DNA from: Pedosphaera sp.
Lineage (GTDB): Bacteria; Verrucomicrobiota; Verrucomicrobiia; Limisphaerales; SXQI01
Reading direction: 5' to 3'
DNA length: 64,000 nt
Assembly: GCA_025359965.1 (NCBI GenBank)
Contig: JANYDC010000084.1
Location: 1-64,000 of the forward strand
The translations under genes were made by a program, and so were the position numbers. A model generated the notes under the pieces. That model ran no database searches and had not been told where the DNA came from. It saw only the letters and a list, made by a program, of their open reading frames with translations. Positions 8,532 through 17,139 of this stretch are shown here, piece by piece (the first letter of the stretch is position 1; the number at the start of each line of letters is the position of its first letter).

Positions 8532-9889
8532 TTCTTTTTTTCCTTGGGCAGCACCACGCCAAACACAGTGCCATGATTCACCTGTGTTTGAAATTCCAAA
8601 GCACCTCCGTGTCGCTCCACGATGCGCGCCGCTATGGCCAGCCCCAATCCGGTCCCGCTTTCCTTGGTCGTAAAAAAGGGATCGAAGAGCCGCTTCTGCA
8701 CTTCAGGGGTGATTCCTTTTCCCGAATCGGCCACCTCCAAAATGACGACAGGCCTCATACGTCCTCCGAGGCGCTGCTGTCCTTCCCGGACTCTTAAAAT
8801 GATGGCGCCCCCTCCATCAATGGACTCGGCGGCATTTTGCACCAGGTTGATGAGCACTTGTTTAATCTGGGCTCGATCAGCCATGACGCAGCTGACTGCA
8901 CCGACGTCCAGCGAAATGGTCACCCCTTGCCGCTGCAGTTGGGGGCGCAGCAGTTCCATCACGTCGCGCAAGGGAGCCTCGGCAGGCATCTCCTCAATTT
9001 GCGGGTCGGCGGGACGGGCGAATTGAAGGAAATCCTTCACGATGCGTTCCAGCCTGTTGATCTCCCCGCCAATGACCAGCGCGTCCTGATATTCCTTTGA
9101 ATCGGGAGCGAACCCCTTTTGATGGCTGAACAAGCGGGCCTTGATGGCGGTGAGCGGATTTCTGATTTCGTGGGCGACACCAGTGGCCAGCACGCCGAGT
9201 GAGGCCAGTTTTTCCTGTCGTTCCAACACAGCAGCGGTCTCCACCAGTTGCAGTTGCAGCGGCATGATCATCTCCCGGTACACCACCCACATCAACAAGC
9301 CACCCAGCACGATCAATGCAGAAAGGGAAGTGAAAATAATCACCTGCAAACGATGGAGAGTGCTCTTGGACTGGCCGATGAACTGGCTCAGTGATTCGTG
9401 GTGGGCGCGGACCAATTGAAACCCAAGATCCATCAAATGGCCGGACTCCAACTCCACCTTGGCCAGATCGCCCACTTGAACTTGCGAGCCAGGAGTTTCG
9501 CTAAATCTTTTGGAGAGGTTGCGGGAGGCCAGTTGGTATCCATCGTACGCCGTGTTGATCGCGCCTAGAGTCCGCTTTTCCTCGGGCGAGGTGAGAAGGA
9601 GAGTTTGCTCGTCGATCCACTGGTCGAGCTTGCGGCTTTCCGTCTGGAACCTTTCCCAATCCGCTTGTTCGCGGCCAACAGCAAACCGAAGAAGCGTGTA
9701 GTCCAGTTCCTGCAAGTAAGCGCGGAATTGATCCGCGGTTTGAAAGCTCTCAATTTGCTCCCGGGTGAGTCGGTCGCCCAAGGCCGCCGCCTGATTCCAA
9801 GTGGTATTGGCCGCCCAGATGGTCAGCACGGCAACAATTAAGATACCGCCAAGAAATCCAACCAGACGAAGTTTAAGAGCAGGGGTCAT
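8528..9889 (-). CDS. Membrane sensor histidine kinase
   Basis: The 453-residue kinase has an N-terminal membrane helix (LVGFLGGILIVAVLTIWAA), a helical periplasmic sensor of about 150 residues, a second membrane helix near residues 180-200 (LSALIVLGGLLMWVVY), and a cytoplasmic catalytic core. The H-box is VAHEIRNPLTAIKA, the N-box is NLVQNAAESI, and the G boxes are DSGKGI and GTGLGLAI. It should phosphorylate the NtrC-type partner with which it overlaps by 4 nt. The sensor part is a long helical bundle without a metal-binding motif that I can see, so metal sensing is inferred from the neighbouring efflux operon only. Confidence 0.95.
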   Translation of the reverse strand: MTPALKLRLVGFLGGILIVAVLTIWAANTTWNQAAALGDRLTREQIESFQTADQFRAYLQELDYTLLRFAVGREQADWERFQTESRKLDQWIDEQTLLLTSPEEKRTLGAINTAYDGYQLASRNLSKRFSETPGSQVQVGDLAKVELESGHLMDLGFQLVRAHHESLSQFIGQSKSTLHRLQVIIFTSLSALIVLGGLLMWVVYREMIMPLQLQLVETAAVLERQEKLASLGVLATGVAHEIRNPLTAIKARLFSHQKGFAPDSKEYQDALVIGGEINRLERIVKDFLQFARPADPQIEEMPAEAPLRDVMELLRPQLQRQGVTISLDVGAVSCVMADRAQIKQVLINLVQNAAESIDGGGAIILRVREGQQRLGGRMRPVVILEVADSGKGITPEVQKRLFDPFFTTKESGTGLGLAIAARIVERHGGALEFQTQVNHGTVFGVVLPKEKKK

Positions 9890-10008
9890 TGAAGTGGAAG
9901 ATGTCTTACCACATTCAGCAACAGACTGACCACCCTCATTGGCATTAAAGGACTCATTGTATATTTAAAACGTTTACGGACAGCACTTTAGGGAACGCTA
10001 AAACAGGC

Positions 10009-10024
10009 TGGCACGCTTCCCGCT
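10009..10024 (+). promoter_or_regulatory. Candidate sigma-54 (-24/-12) promoter of efflux operon
   Basis: TGGCACGCTTCCCGCT keeps the full -24 element TGGCACG and the -12 GC at the exact spacing of the sigma-54 consensus; the two Ts before the GC are replaced by Cs. It lies about 64 nt before the efflux operon start at 10088 and points toward it. Upstream, TTTAG-N6-CTAAA (9987-10002) is a small inverted repeat that could help bind the divergent NtrC-type regulator. Confidence 0.6.
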
Positions 10025-10087
10025 AAGGCAAACTCAGTGCGATCAAAAGATCATGCACGTTTGATGCCACGACCACGAAATACCACA

Positions 10088-11389
10088 ATGCCAAGTCAGA
10101 AATCAGGCTATAGGAAAGTAGTTGCTACCGTTGTGGCGGCGTTGAGCCTATCTGCGTTCTCAGCCACAGCTCAAACGAACCTTGTTCCCACATTATCCCT
10201 CAACGACGCCAAGCAAGTGGCTTTTTTGCGTAACTGGGATTTGCTCGCCGCTCAGAAAGATGTGGATCAGGCCACAGCACAGCGGTGGGTTGCCAAAGAA
10301 TTTCCCAATCCCACTCTTTCACTTTCAACCACTAAAATTTCGACAGATCGCGGCAATGGCACCTCGCTGGGAAATGGATTCGGAGACCGTAGTTACGACA
10401 GCATCGTCGCCGTCAATCAACTGTTTGAAATCGGTGGCAAGCGCACCCACCGGAAGGAGTCAGCCGCCGCCGGCGAAGCCGCCGCCAAAGCACGGTTTGC
10501 CGAGGCGCGACGGCAGTTGGATCTGGCTGTGACGCGCGCTTATGTGTCTGCGCTGCTGGCAGGGGAAAACAGCCGCATCCTGCGGGAGTCTGCACAGAGC
10601 CTGCGCAAAGAGGCGGGCATCGCGGAGGTACGCTTCAAAGCTGGCGATATCTCCGCCGCCGACAAGGCGCAAATAGAGATCGCCGCCGAGAGACTGGAGA
10701 TAGATGCCGAAAGCGCCGAGGCAACTGCACAGGCCGCCCGTCTTGCGGTGGAAATTTTGCTCGGCGAGAAGTCGCCGGGCGGCCATTGGGCGCCGGGTGA
10801 TTCCCTGGAAGGATTGGCGGGGACTCCAATCATGACCAGCCAGGAATCGCCCGGCGCGCTTCGCCCTGATTTGGTCGCCGCCGAAGCGGCCGCCCGCAAG
10901 GCGTCCGCCGATCTAAGCCTTCAGAAATCCCTGCGCTACCCGGATCCCTCCCTATTCGTGCAGTACGAGCACGAACCAGCTGACAAACCCAGCACGGTTG
11001 GCGTCGGCATCTCCATCCCGCTTCCCTTGTGGAATCACAACCGGGGCGGAATCGCCGGAGCCGATGCCGCACGGGAACAGGCTGAATTTCAAGTCAATAA
11101 ACTGCGGGCGCAAATCTCGGCTGAGATCAGCTCGGCAGAACTGGCGTACGCTGATGCCACCAGCCGTTTTGACCGTTACCACGGGAAAATTCAGCCACGA
11201 TCCGAGGAGATAAGAAAAACTGTTTCCTTCGCCTATTCCAAAGGAGGGGCGTCATTATTGGATCTGCTCGCCGCCGAACGCAGCCATAACGAAGCCCGAC
11301 TTGCCACGACTCAGGCCGAGGCTGATGCGGTGGTCGCGCGCACCACCCTGCAGAACGCCCGCTCTTTTCCCTCTCCACCGAAACCCTGA
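10088..11389 (+). CDS. TolC-family outer-membrane efflux protein (CzcC/CusC-like)
   Basis: First gene of a three-component efflux operon. The protein has a signal peptide (VVATVVAALSLSAFSATAQ) and two long alpha-helical repeats typical of outer-membrane factors, with Ala/Glu/Arg-rich coiled-coil segments (AEAAARKASADLSLQ, LAAERSHNEARLAT) and a beta segment YPDPSLFVQYEHE. It would form the exit duct that joins the adaptor encoded 22 nt downstream. I chose ATG 10088; ATG 10064 and an earlier GTG are possible but push the signal peptide inward. Confidence 0.9.
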   Translation: MPSQKSGYRKVVATVVAALSLSAFSATAQTNLVPTLSLNDAKQVAFLRNWDLLAAQKDVDQATAQRWVAKEFPNPTLSLSTTKISTDRGNGTSLGNGFGDRSYDSIVAVNQLFEIGGKRTHRKESAAAGEAAAKARFAEARRQLDLAVTRAYVSALLAGENSRILRESAQSLRKEAGIAEVRFKAGDISAADKAQIEIAAERLEIDAESAEATAQAARLAVEILLGEKSPGGHWAPGDSLEGLAGTPIMTSQESPGALRPDLVAAEAAARKASADLSLQKSLRYPDPSLFVQYEHEPADKPSTVGVGISIPLPLWNHNRGGIAGADAAREQAEFQVNKLRAQISAEISSAELAYADATSRFDRYHGKIQPRSEEIRKTVSFAYSKGGASLLDLLAAERSHNEARLATTQAEADAVVARTTLQNARSFPSPPKP

Positions 11390-11410
11390 ACAATCTTTCC
11401 TCACCGCCCT

Positions 11411-12559
11411 ATGAAAACGAAAATACTCTATGTGCTGCCCGTATTGGGGTTCGCTTTGGCCGGCTGCCATTCGAAGAATGAAGTCACCGCGGAGGTTGAT
11501 GCCCCCAAAGTGGTGGGATCCCAAATTCAACTAACTCCAAGCAGCGCTCAAATTGATTCACTCCAATCCGCCGCTGCCGAGGCCCACCCTTCGCTGGTGC
11601 TTCGCGTCAATGGACGCCTTTTATGGGATGACGGGGTGACGGTCCGCATGTTCTCGCCCTTTGCCGGCCGCGTTTCGCAAATCCAGGCCGAAGCGGGTAA
11701 AAAAGTAGTTCAGGGCGAAACCCTGGCCAGAGTGGTGTCGCCTGATTACGGCCAGACCCAGGCGGAAGCCCGCAAAGCGGACGCGGATTTACAACAGGCG
11801 GACCGAACTCTCGCACGACTCAACGAGTTGCTCAGCCACGGTGCCGCCGCCCGCAAAGATGTCGAGGCCGCCGAGGCGGATCTCGCCCGGGCCAAGTCTG
11901 AACACGATCGCACCGCAGCCCGTCTCGCCATGTATGGCGGCAACTCTACCAGTGATCAGGTTTACGAATTCAAAAGCCCGCTCGACGGCGTGATTGTGGA
12001 GCGCAACCTCAACCCCGGGCAGGAAGTTCGGCCCGACCAGATGCTGGCGAATGCACCCCAGCTTTGCGCTCCTCTTTTTGTCATAACCGACCCATCCAAG
12101 CTGTGGATCCAGCTCGACGCGACCGAGCAGGATCTGCCGTTTCTAAAGCCGGGAATGGATTTTGTTCTCCGCACTCATTCATTTCCAGACAAGGTATTTC
12201 ACGGACGCATCGATGTGGTTTCCGATTCGCTCGATCCCTCCACAAGGACAGTCAAAGTCCGCGGCAGCGTGGACAATACCGAACGCCTGCTCAAAGCAGA
12301 AATGTTCGTGACGGTAGATGTGGCTGCCGGACAAAAAGCAGGTCTGGATGTCTCGGCCAAATCAGTCTTCCTCAAGGGCGACAAACACTTTTTGTTTCTG
12401 GAGGAAAGTCGTGGTCAATACATCCGGCGTGAAGTCAATGTGGGCAGTGAACACGACGGAAAAATTCTTGTTACCGCCGGACTCCAGCCAGGTGAAAAGG
12501 TAGTCACCAACGGATGCCTGCTGCTGGATCGCATGATTGAGGACGGCACCGGCTCCTGA
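11411..12559 (+). CDS. RND efflux periplasmic adaptor lipoprotein (CzcB/CusB-like)
   Basis: Signal and lipobox LAGC (Cys19) predict a lipoprotein. A barrel-sandwich (lipoyl) half, FSPFAGRVSQIQAEAGKKV, is followed by a helical hairpin (about residues 115-170), the second lipoyl half FKSPLDGVIVERNLNPGQ, and a beta-barrel and membrane-proximal region. This is the membrane fusion protein that bridges pump and outer-membrane duct. It has no long His- or Met-rich metal-binding N-terminus. It sits 22 nt after the TolC gene and 104 nt before the pump gene. Confidence 0.92.
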   Translation: MKTKILYVLPVLGFALAGCHSKNEVTAEVDAPKVVGSQIQLTPSSAQIDSLQSAAAEAHPSLVLRVNGRLLWDDGVTVRMFSPFAGRVSQIQAEAGKKVVQGETLARVVSPDYGQTQAEARKADADLQQADRTLARLNELLSHGAAARKDVEAAEADLARAKSEHDRTAARLAMYGGNSTSDQVYEFKSPLDGVIVERNLNPGQEVRPDQMLANAPQLCAPLFVITDPSKLWIQLDATEQDLPFLKPGMDFVLRTHSFPDKVFHGRIDVVSDSLDPSTRTVKVRGSVDNTERLLKAEMFVTVDVAAGQKAGLDVSAKSVFLKGDKHFLFLEESRGQYIRREVNVGSEHDGKILVTAGLQPGEKVVTNGCLLLDRMIEDGTGS

Positions 12560-12663
12560 TCTGCTTTTCAACTACAATAAATTTTATTCCAATCAACGGC
12601 ACACCCTGATGCCGCCTGATTCAGGCCCTTCGCGCGTCGATTGCCCCCTCCTACATCACAGCC

Positions 12664-15600
12664 ATGATCAAACGCATCGTCTCCTTCGCCCTTCATCAGC
12701 AATTGCTGCTGAGCTTCTTTGTGCTGCTGTTTATCGTGGCCGGCGTGGCCGCCTTTAAGTCGCTGCCCATTGAGGCGTTCCCGGACGTTTCGGACATTCA
12801 GGTTCAGGTCATCACCCTTTATCCTGGGCGCGCCCCCGAGGAAGTCGAGAAGCAGGTCACTATCCCGGTGGAGATCGCGCTTAGCGGATTGCCCCATTCG
12901 GTGCGCATGTTTTCCCACACCCAGTTTGGCCTCTCGTTTGTGGTGCTGACCTTCAATGACAAAGCGACCGATTATTTTGCACGCCAACAGGTGCTTGAAC
13001 GTTTGGCAACGGCCGACCTGCCCCCCGGGGTTCAACCGCAGCTTGCTCCGCTCTCCACGTCCATCGGGGAGATTTACCGCTTCCGCCTGAAATCGGACGG
13101 TCTTTCTTCCACTGACCTGCGCACCCTGCAAAACTGGGTGGTGGAACGCCAGCTAAAGATGGTGCCAGGCGTGGCGGACGTGGTCAGCCTAGGCGGATTT
13201 ATAAAGCAGTACGAGGTTCACCCTGACCTGGCAAAACTGAAATATTACAACCTTACCCTTCAACAAGTATTCACCGCCCTTGGCCGGGGCAACGCCAACG
13301 CGGGCGGTAGTTATGTGGATCGCGGAGTGCAGCAATTTCTCATCCGCGGCATAGGACTTCTGAATTCTGCGGATGATATCGGCAACATCGTGGTGGCGTC
13401 GCACAGCGGCACTCCAGTACTCATCAAAAACATCGCCGACGTCTCCGTTGGCGCAGTCCCGCGCCAAGGCGTGGTGGGACAGGATGATAATGACGACATC
13501 GTTTCGGGCATTGTATTGATGCGCAAAGGGGAGAACCCTTCCGATGTCCTCAAGGGTGTCAAGGAACGCGTGGACAATCTGAATCATTCCATTCTTCCCA
13601 AGGGAGTTGAGATCAAACCTTTTTACGACCGCACGTGGCTGATTGGGACAACGCTCAAGACGGTTTTCAAAAATCTGGCTGAGGGAGCCATCCTGGTCAC
13701 GGCTGTTCTGTTTCTCTTTCTCGGAAATGTGAGGGCCGCTGCCATCGTGGCGATCATGATACCGTTGTCACTGCTCGCAACCTTCCTCGGCCTGACCTGG
13801 CGCGGCATTCCCGCCAACCTCTTGTCTCTTGGGGCGATGGATTTCGGCATCATTGTGGATGGCGCGGTGATCGTGGTGGAAAATGTTTTCCGCAAACTCA
13901 GCGAGCGCGGTGAGAATAAAGATCTGGCATCGCTGAAAGAAGCCATTCTGGAGGGCACGGTCGAAGTGGGTAGGCCGACGTTCTTCTCCATGCTGATCAT
14001 CATCGCCGCGCACATTCCCATCTTTACGCTGCAACGCCATGAAGGACGGATCTTCGCCCCGATGGCCTGGACGGTCACCTCGGCGCTGGTGGGTTCCCTG
14101 ATTTTTTCCCTCACCCTGATTCCGATGCTTTGTTATTGGCTCCTGCGCAAAAAACTTCCGCACGAGGAAAATGCCCTGGTGCGAGGATGCAAACGCGTGT
14201 ATGAGCCGATTCTTGCCTGGGCATTGAGTCATCGCCTTTCCGTGATTGCCATCGCGATCATCGCCCTCCTGCTGAGTCTTTCGGTCGTGCCCAGGCTGGG
14301 CAGTGAGTTTTTGCCCGAACTCAATGAAGGGACCATCTGGGTGAACATCAACCTGCCCGCCGGAATTTCTGTCGCGGAAACCACCGCGCAAGCCGCGAAA
14401 TTCCGCGCCGCCCTTGGAAAGGTCGATGAGGTATCAACGGTGATTTCCAAAGCCGGCAGGCCGGAAGATGGCACCGACCCCAAACCCATCAACATGATGG
14501 AAATATTCGTGGATGTGAAACCGGCCACCCAATGGAAGCAGAAACTGACCAAGGAACAGTTGCTCGACAAATTGGATAAGGCATTGAGCGCGTTTCCCGG
14601 CATTGAGGCCACCTTCTCACAGCCCATCCGCGACAACGTGCTGGAAAGCATCTCCCAGATCGACGGGCAGATTGTGGTTAAAGTCTTTGGCGAAGACGCC
14701 GGCATTCTCTCCACCAATGTTGAGCGCATCCTTCGATCCATCCGCCCAGTGGCTGGAGTATCTCGCGCATTCATTGACCGAGCTGGTGATGTTCCGCAAT
14801 CGCTCATCGAAATTGATCGAGCCACCGCTGCGCGTTACGGCCTGAACGTGTCGGACATCCAGGATGTGATAGAAATGGGGCTCGGCGGCAAGGGTGCCAC
14901 GGAACTTTGGGAAGGTGAAAAACACTTTAGCGTGGTGGTGCGCCTACCCGAGGCGGAGCGCAAGCTGGGCAACCTCAGCAAAGTGTTAATCGACACTCCT
15001 GAGGGCATGCACATACCGCTGAGCGAAGTGGCAACCTTCAAAGTGGCCAGCGGCAAGATGAACATAAGCCGCGAGAACGGCACACGCGTTGTCGCAATCG
15101 GCGTGTTCATCAAGGGCCGGGACATGGGGAGCGTGGTCAAGGACATGCAGGGCCGAGTGAAAGACCTGAACATGCCGCCCGGTTATTTCGTCACTTGGAG
15201 CGGCGAATTCGAAAACCAGCAGCGCGCCATGCAACGCCTCGCCATGGTGGTGCCGGTCAGCGTGCTTTTGATTTTTCTGCTGCTCTTCAGCGCGTTTGGC
15301 TCTGTTAAAAGCGCCGCGCTTATTCTTCTCAATGTTCCCTTTGCCCTCATAGGCGGCATTTTCGCCCTGCTCATCACAGGAATTCCGCTCAGTGTCTCGG
15401 CTGCCATTGGCTTCATCGCGCTCTTCGGACAGGCCGTGCTTAACGGCGTGGTGGTGGTGAGTTACTTCAACCAATTGCGCGAGGAGGGTGTTCCTCTTCT
15501 TGAAGCGGTCACGAAAGGAGCGCTCACCCGAATGCGTACCGTTCTGATGACGGCCCTTCTGGCCATGCTAGGACTTTTGCCCATGGCTTTGGCTCACGGA

Positions 15601-15780
15601 ATCGGATCGGAAACACAGAAGCCTCTGGCCATCGTCATCATCGGCGGTCTCATCTCGGCCACTCTGCTCACCCTTGTGGTCCTGCCTTCGCTCTACGTCA
15701 TGTTCAATTGGAAGGAAGCCAATAACGACACGCAAAAAGAAGTCTGGCCCAACACCGCATGCGTCCCTCTGCCGGAATAA
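12664..15780 (+). CDS. Heavy-metal efflux RND pump (CzcA/CusA family)
   Basis: The 1038-residue protein is of normal length for an HME-RND pump and has the N-terminal helix VLLFIVAGVAAFKSLPIEAFPDVS, two large periplasmic loops and twelve expected membrane segments. The proton-relay signature in TM4, DFGIIVDGAVIVVEN (about residue 393), matches the divalent-cation subfamilies (Zn/Co/Cd/Ni) better than the Cu/Ag type, whose motif differs. It would export metal from periplasm or cytoplasm using the proton gradient. It is the third gene of the operon behind the sigma-54 promoter-like site. The exact metal is not decidable from sequence. Confidence 0.95.
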   Translation: MIKRIVSFALHQQLLLSFFVLLFIVAGVAAFKSLPIEAFPDVSDIQVQVITLYPGRAPEEVEKQVTIPVEIALSGLPHSVRMFSHTQFGLSFVVLTFNDKATDYFARQQVLERLATADLPPGVQPQLAPLSTSIGEIYRFRLKSDGLSSTDLRTLQNWVVERQLKMVPGVADVVSLGGFIKQYEVHPDLAKLKYYNLTLQQVFTALGRGNANAGGSYVDRGVQQFLIRGIGLLNSADDIGNIVVASHSGTPVLIKNIADVSVGAVPRQGVVGQDDNDDIVSGIVLMRKGENPSDVLKGVKERVDNLNHSILPKGVEIKPFYDRTWLIGTTLKTVFKNLAEGAILVTAVLFLFLGNVRAAAIVAIMIPLSLLATFLGLTWRGIPANLLSLGAMDFGIIVDGAVIVVENVFRKLSERGENKDLASLKEAILEGTVEVGRPTFFSMLIIIAAHIPIFTLQRHEGRIFAPMAWTVTSALVGSLIFSLTLIPMLCYWLLRKKLPHEENALVRGCKRVYEPILAWALSHRLSVIAIAIIALLLSLSVVPRLGSEFLPELNEGTIWVNINLPAGISVAETTAQAAKFRAALGKVDEVSTVISKAGRPEDGTDPKPINMMEIFVDVKPATQWKQKLTKEQLLDKLDKALSAFPGIEATFSQPIRDNVLESISQIDGQIVVKVFGEDAGILSTNVERILRSIRPVAGVSRAFIDRAGDVPQSLIEIDRATAARYGLNVSDIQDVIEMGLGGKGATELWEGEKHFSVVVRLPEAERKLGNLSKVLIDTPEGMHIPLSEVATFKVASGKMNISRENGTRVVAIGVFIKGRDMGSVVKDMQGRVKDLNMPPGYFVTWSGEFENQQRAMQRLAMVVPVSVLLIFLLLFSAFGSVKSAALILLNVPFALIGGIFALLITGIPLSVSAAIGFIALFGQAVLNGVVVVSYFNQLREEGVPLLEAVTKGALTRMRTVLMTALLAMLGLLPMALAHGIGSETQKPLAIVIIGGLISATLLTLVVLPSLYVMFNWKEANNDTQKEVWPNTACVPLPE

Positions 15781-15784
15781 ATTT

Positions 15785-16228
15785 ATGAAGATGTACAAAA
15801 CCAGTGTCCTGACACACTTAACGGCGACTGCCTTGGGTCTGTTCATGGCAGAACACTGCCTTGCCACTCAGCATGTACCGGACGTTCATATTACCACCAC
15901 AAAACTGCTGAACATCGAGCCAGTGGGCGTTCACGTTGATGTGGATGGGTCAGGAGCCATCATTCGCGGTGCTGTATATCGCGGGCCCGGATATGAGATC
16001 GGGCAGAAAAATCACCTTCTCGTAGAGGTTGTTGAGCCCAACGGCCACACCAACCTTAGCCAGATGGTCGCATTTTCACCCGCAACCATTCACAAAGTGG
16101 GCCGAGCCAGCGGGCGTTCACACTTCTCACTTGCGTTGAAGGAGGTGCCTGCATCGGGGAGTACCATCCACATCATACCCCAAGAAGGCGAATACCCTCA
16201 AATCGTTACCGGCGAGAACAAACGCTAA
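15785..16228 (+). CDS. Exported hypothetical protein at end of metal efflux operon
   Basis: A 147-residue protein with a probable signal peptide (THLTATALGLFMAEHCLA) and a small beta-rich mature domain (VHVDVDGSGAIIRGAVYRGPGYEIGQKNHLLVEVV is spread over about residues 45-80). The segment HVPDVHITTTKL after the signal holds two His residues, but no clear metal site is seen. The start is 4 nt after the pump stop, so it is in the operon and may be an accessory periplasmic protein of the efflux system. I do not recognise the family. A longer frame starting at 15674 lies inside the pump gene and is not used. Confidence 0.65.
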   Translation: MKMYKTSVLTHLTATALGLFMAEHCLATQHVPDVHITTTKLLNIEPVGVHVDVDGSGAIIRGAVYRGPGYEIGQKNHLLVEVVEPNGHTNLSQMVAFSPATIHKVGRASGRSHFSLALKEVPASGSTIHIIPQEGEYPQIVTGENKR

Positions 16229-16246
16229 CAATTTTGAGGTAGTCCT

Positions 16247-16513
16247 CTATTCGTAGTGGGTCCACATACGCAGAACTTTAACGGCCTTTTCGGGGGGATA
16301 AACTTGATAAACCAAACGGTGCTGAATATTGATTCTTCTGGAATAAGCGCCAGCCAGATCTCCAACCAATTTTTCAAATGGCGGCGGGTTTGTAAAGGGA
16401 TCACTCCGTAATAAGGCCAGCACTTTTTCCGCATGTGGACGTAAGTTGGAGGAGGCAATCTTTTTCGCGTCCTTCTGTGCCTGCTTGGTGAAGTAAAGCT
16501 CCCAACTCACCAC
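16247..16513 (-). CDS. yoeB: YoeB/Txe-family mRNA-cleaving toxin
   Basis: The 88-residue protein fits YoeB in length and pattern: a first strand WELYFTKQAQKD, PPPFEKLVGDLAGAYSRRI, then QHRLVYQVYP and the C-terminal WTHYE. YoeB enzymes bind the ribosome A site and cut mRNA; the Arg and His-Tyr positions of the active site are kept. It overlaps the antitoxin gene by 7 nt, the usual antitoxin-first order. Its end faces the convergent metal efflux operon. Confidence 0.92.
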   Translation of the reverse strand: MVSWELYFTKQAQKDAKKIASSNLRPHAEKVLALLRSDPFTNPPPFEKLVGDLAGAYSRRINIQHRLVYQVYPPEKAVKVLRMWTHYE

Positions 16514-16749
16514 TTTAGTGTTTTCGATAGCTTGCCCAGCGGTTCAGCCATTCCTTCCCGAATGGACTCCGGCATCCCGGGGATGGAAAGCAGGTGCAAT
16601 GTCTCTTGGATGCTTCGCCAATCCTCCTCAGACAGCAATACCGCGTTACCACGCTTGCCCGTGATACACACGGGATCATGGCTGGCGGCAGCTTGATCAA
16701 TCAAGTCGTACAATTGAGCCCGCGCTTTGGTGACCGGAATCGAAATCAT
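16507..16749 (-). CDS. yefM: YefM/Phd-family antitoxin
   Basis: An 80-residue protein with the Phd/YefM DNA-binding N-terminus (VTKARAQLYDLIDQAA, then VCITGKRGNAVLLSEEDWRSIQETLHL) and a C-terminal tail that would wrap and inhibit the toxin. It is encoded just ahead of the toxin gene with a 7-nt overlap. It should repress its own promoter; the double GTAC palindrome 7 nt upstream of the start fits a YefM-type operator. Confidence 0.92.
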   Translation of the reverse strand: MISIPVTKARAQLYDLIDQAAASHDPVCITGKRGNAVLLSEEDWRSIQETLHLLSIPGMPESIREGMAEPLGKLSKTLKW

Positions 16750-16755
16750 AATCGA

Positions 16756-16776
16756 AGCGTACGCTACAACGTACGC
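16756..16776. promoter_or_regulatory. Double GTAC palindrome, candidate YefM-YoeB operator
   Basis: AGCGTACGCT (16756-16765) is a perfect 10-bp palindrome, and a second GTAC palindrome, CGTACG (16770-16775), follows. The two GTAC centres are 12 bp apart. The E. coli yefM-yoeB operator also has a long and a short palindrome with a GTAC-containing core at close spacing. The position directly before the antitoxin start supports autoregulation. Confidence 0.65.
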
Positions 16777-16800
16777 GTGTCAAGTCTTGCGCACTCACCA

Positions 16801-17082
16801 TCACAAGGCACCCGACTCCAGTTCTTCGAGGTAGATGAACTCCGGTGCTTTGACTCCAGCTTCTTTACGGATCTGGACCAGTCTTGGTGATTCAAAAAAT
16901 GCCTTGGCATCAGGGATGGAAGTCCACACCGAAAAATGAACGATCCGGTTCGGCTCGTTCTCATAGCGCAAGACTTGGTAGGAGCGCTCGCCCGCCTCTT
17001 TGCGGATCGCGGCGGCGTTGTCGAAGACGATCTTCCAAGCGGCGTAATCAGCAACTTCATGAATAATCAGCACGTGGGCCAT
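16801..17082 (-). CDS. Antibiotic biosynthesis monooxygenase-like (dimeric alpha-beta barrel) protein
   Basis: The 93-residue sequence starts MAHVLIIHEVADYAAWKIVF and continues with FSVWTSIPDAKAFFESP, a ferredoxin-like beta-alpha-beta pattern of the ABM/dimeric barrel superfamily. Members include small quinol monooxygenases and stress proteins, but no catalytic set decides the reaction here. It is a single gene between the toxin-antitoxin pair and the VIT transporter, with no clear functional link to either. Confidence 0.75.
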   Translation of the reverse strand: MAHVLIIHEVADYAAWKIVFDNAAAIRKEAGERSYQVLRYENEPNRIVHFSVWTSIPDAKAFFESPRLVQIRKEAGVKAPEFIYLEELESGAL

Positions 17083-17139
17083 AAAGGATCATGGTAGCCG
17101 CATCAGCCCATACAGGCCACCTTCTTCAATCACTCGTCT

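Noticed and set aside
7797-8576. 259-codon plus-strand frame
   Set aside because: Antisense to the NtrC-type regulator with its GAFTGA and Walker motifs; not a gene.
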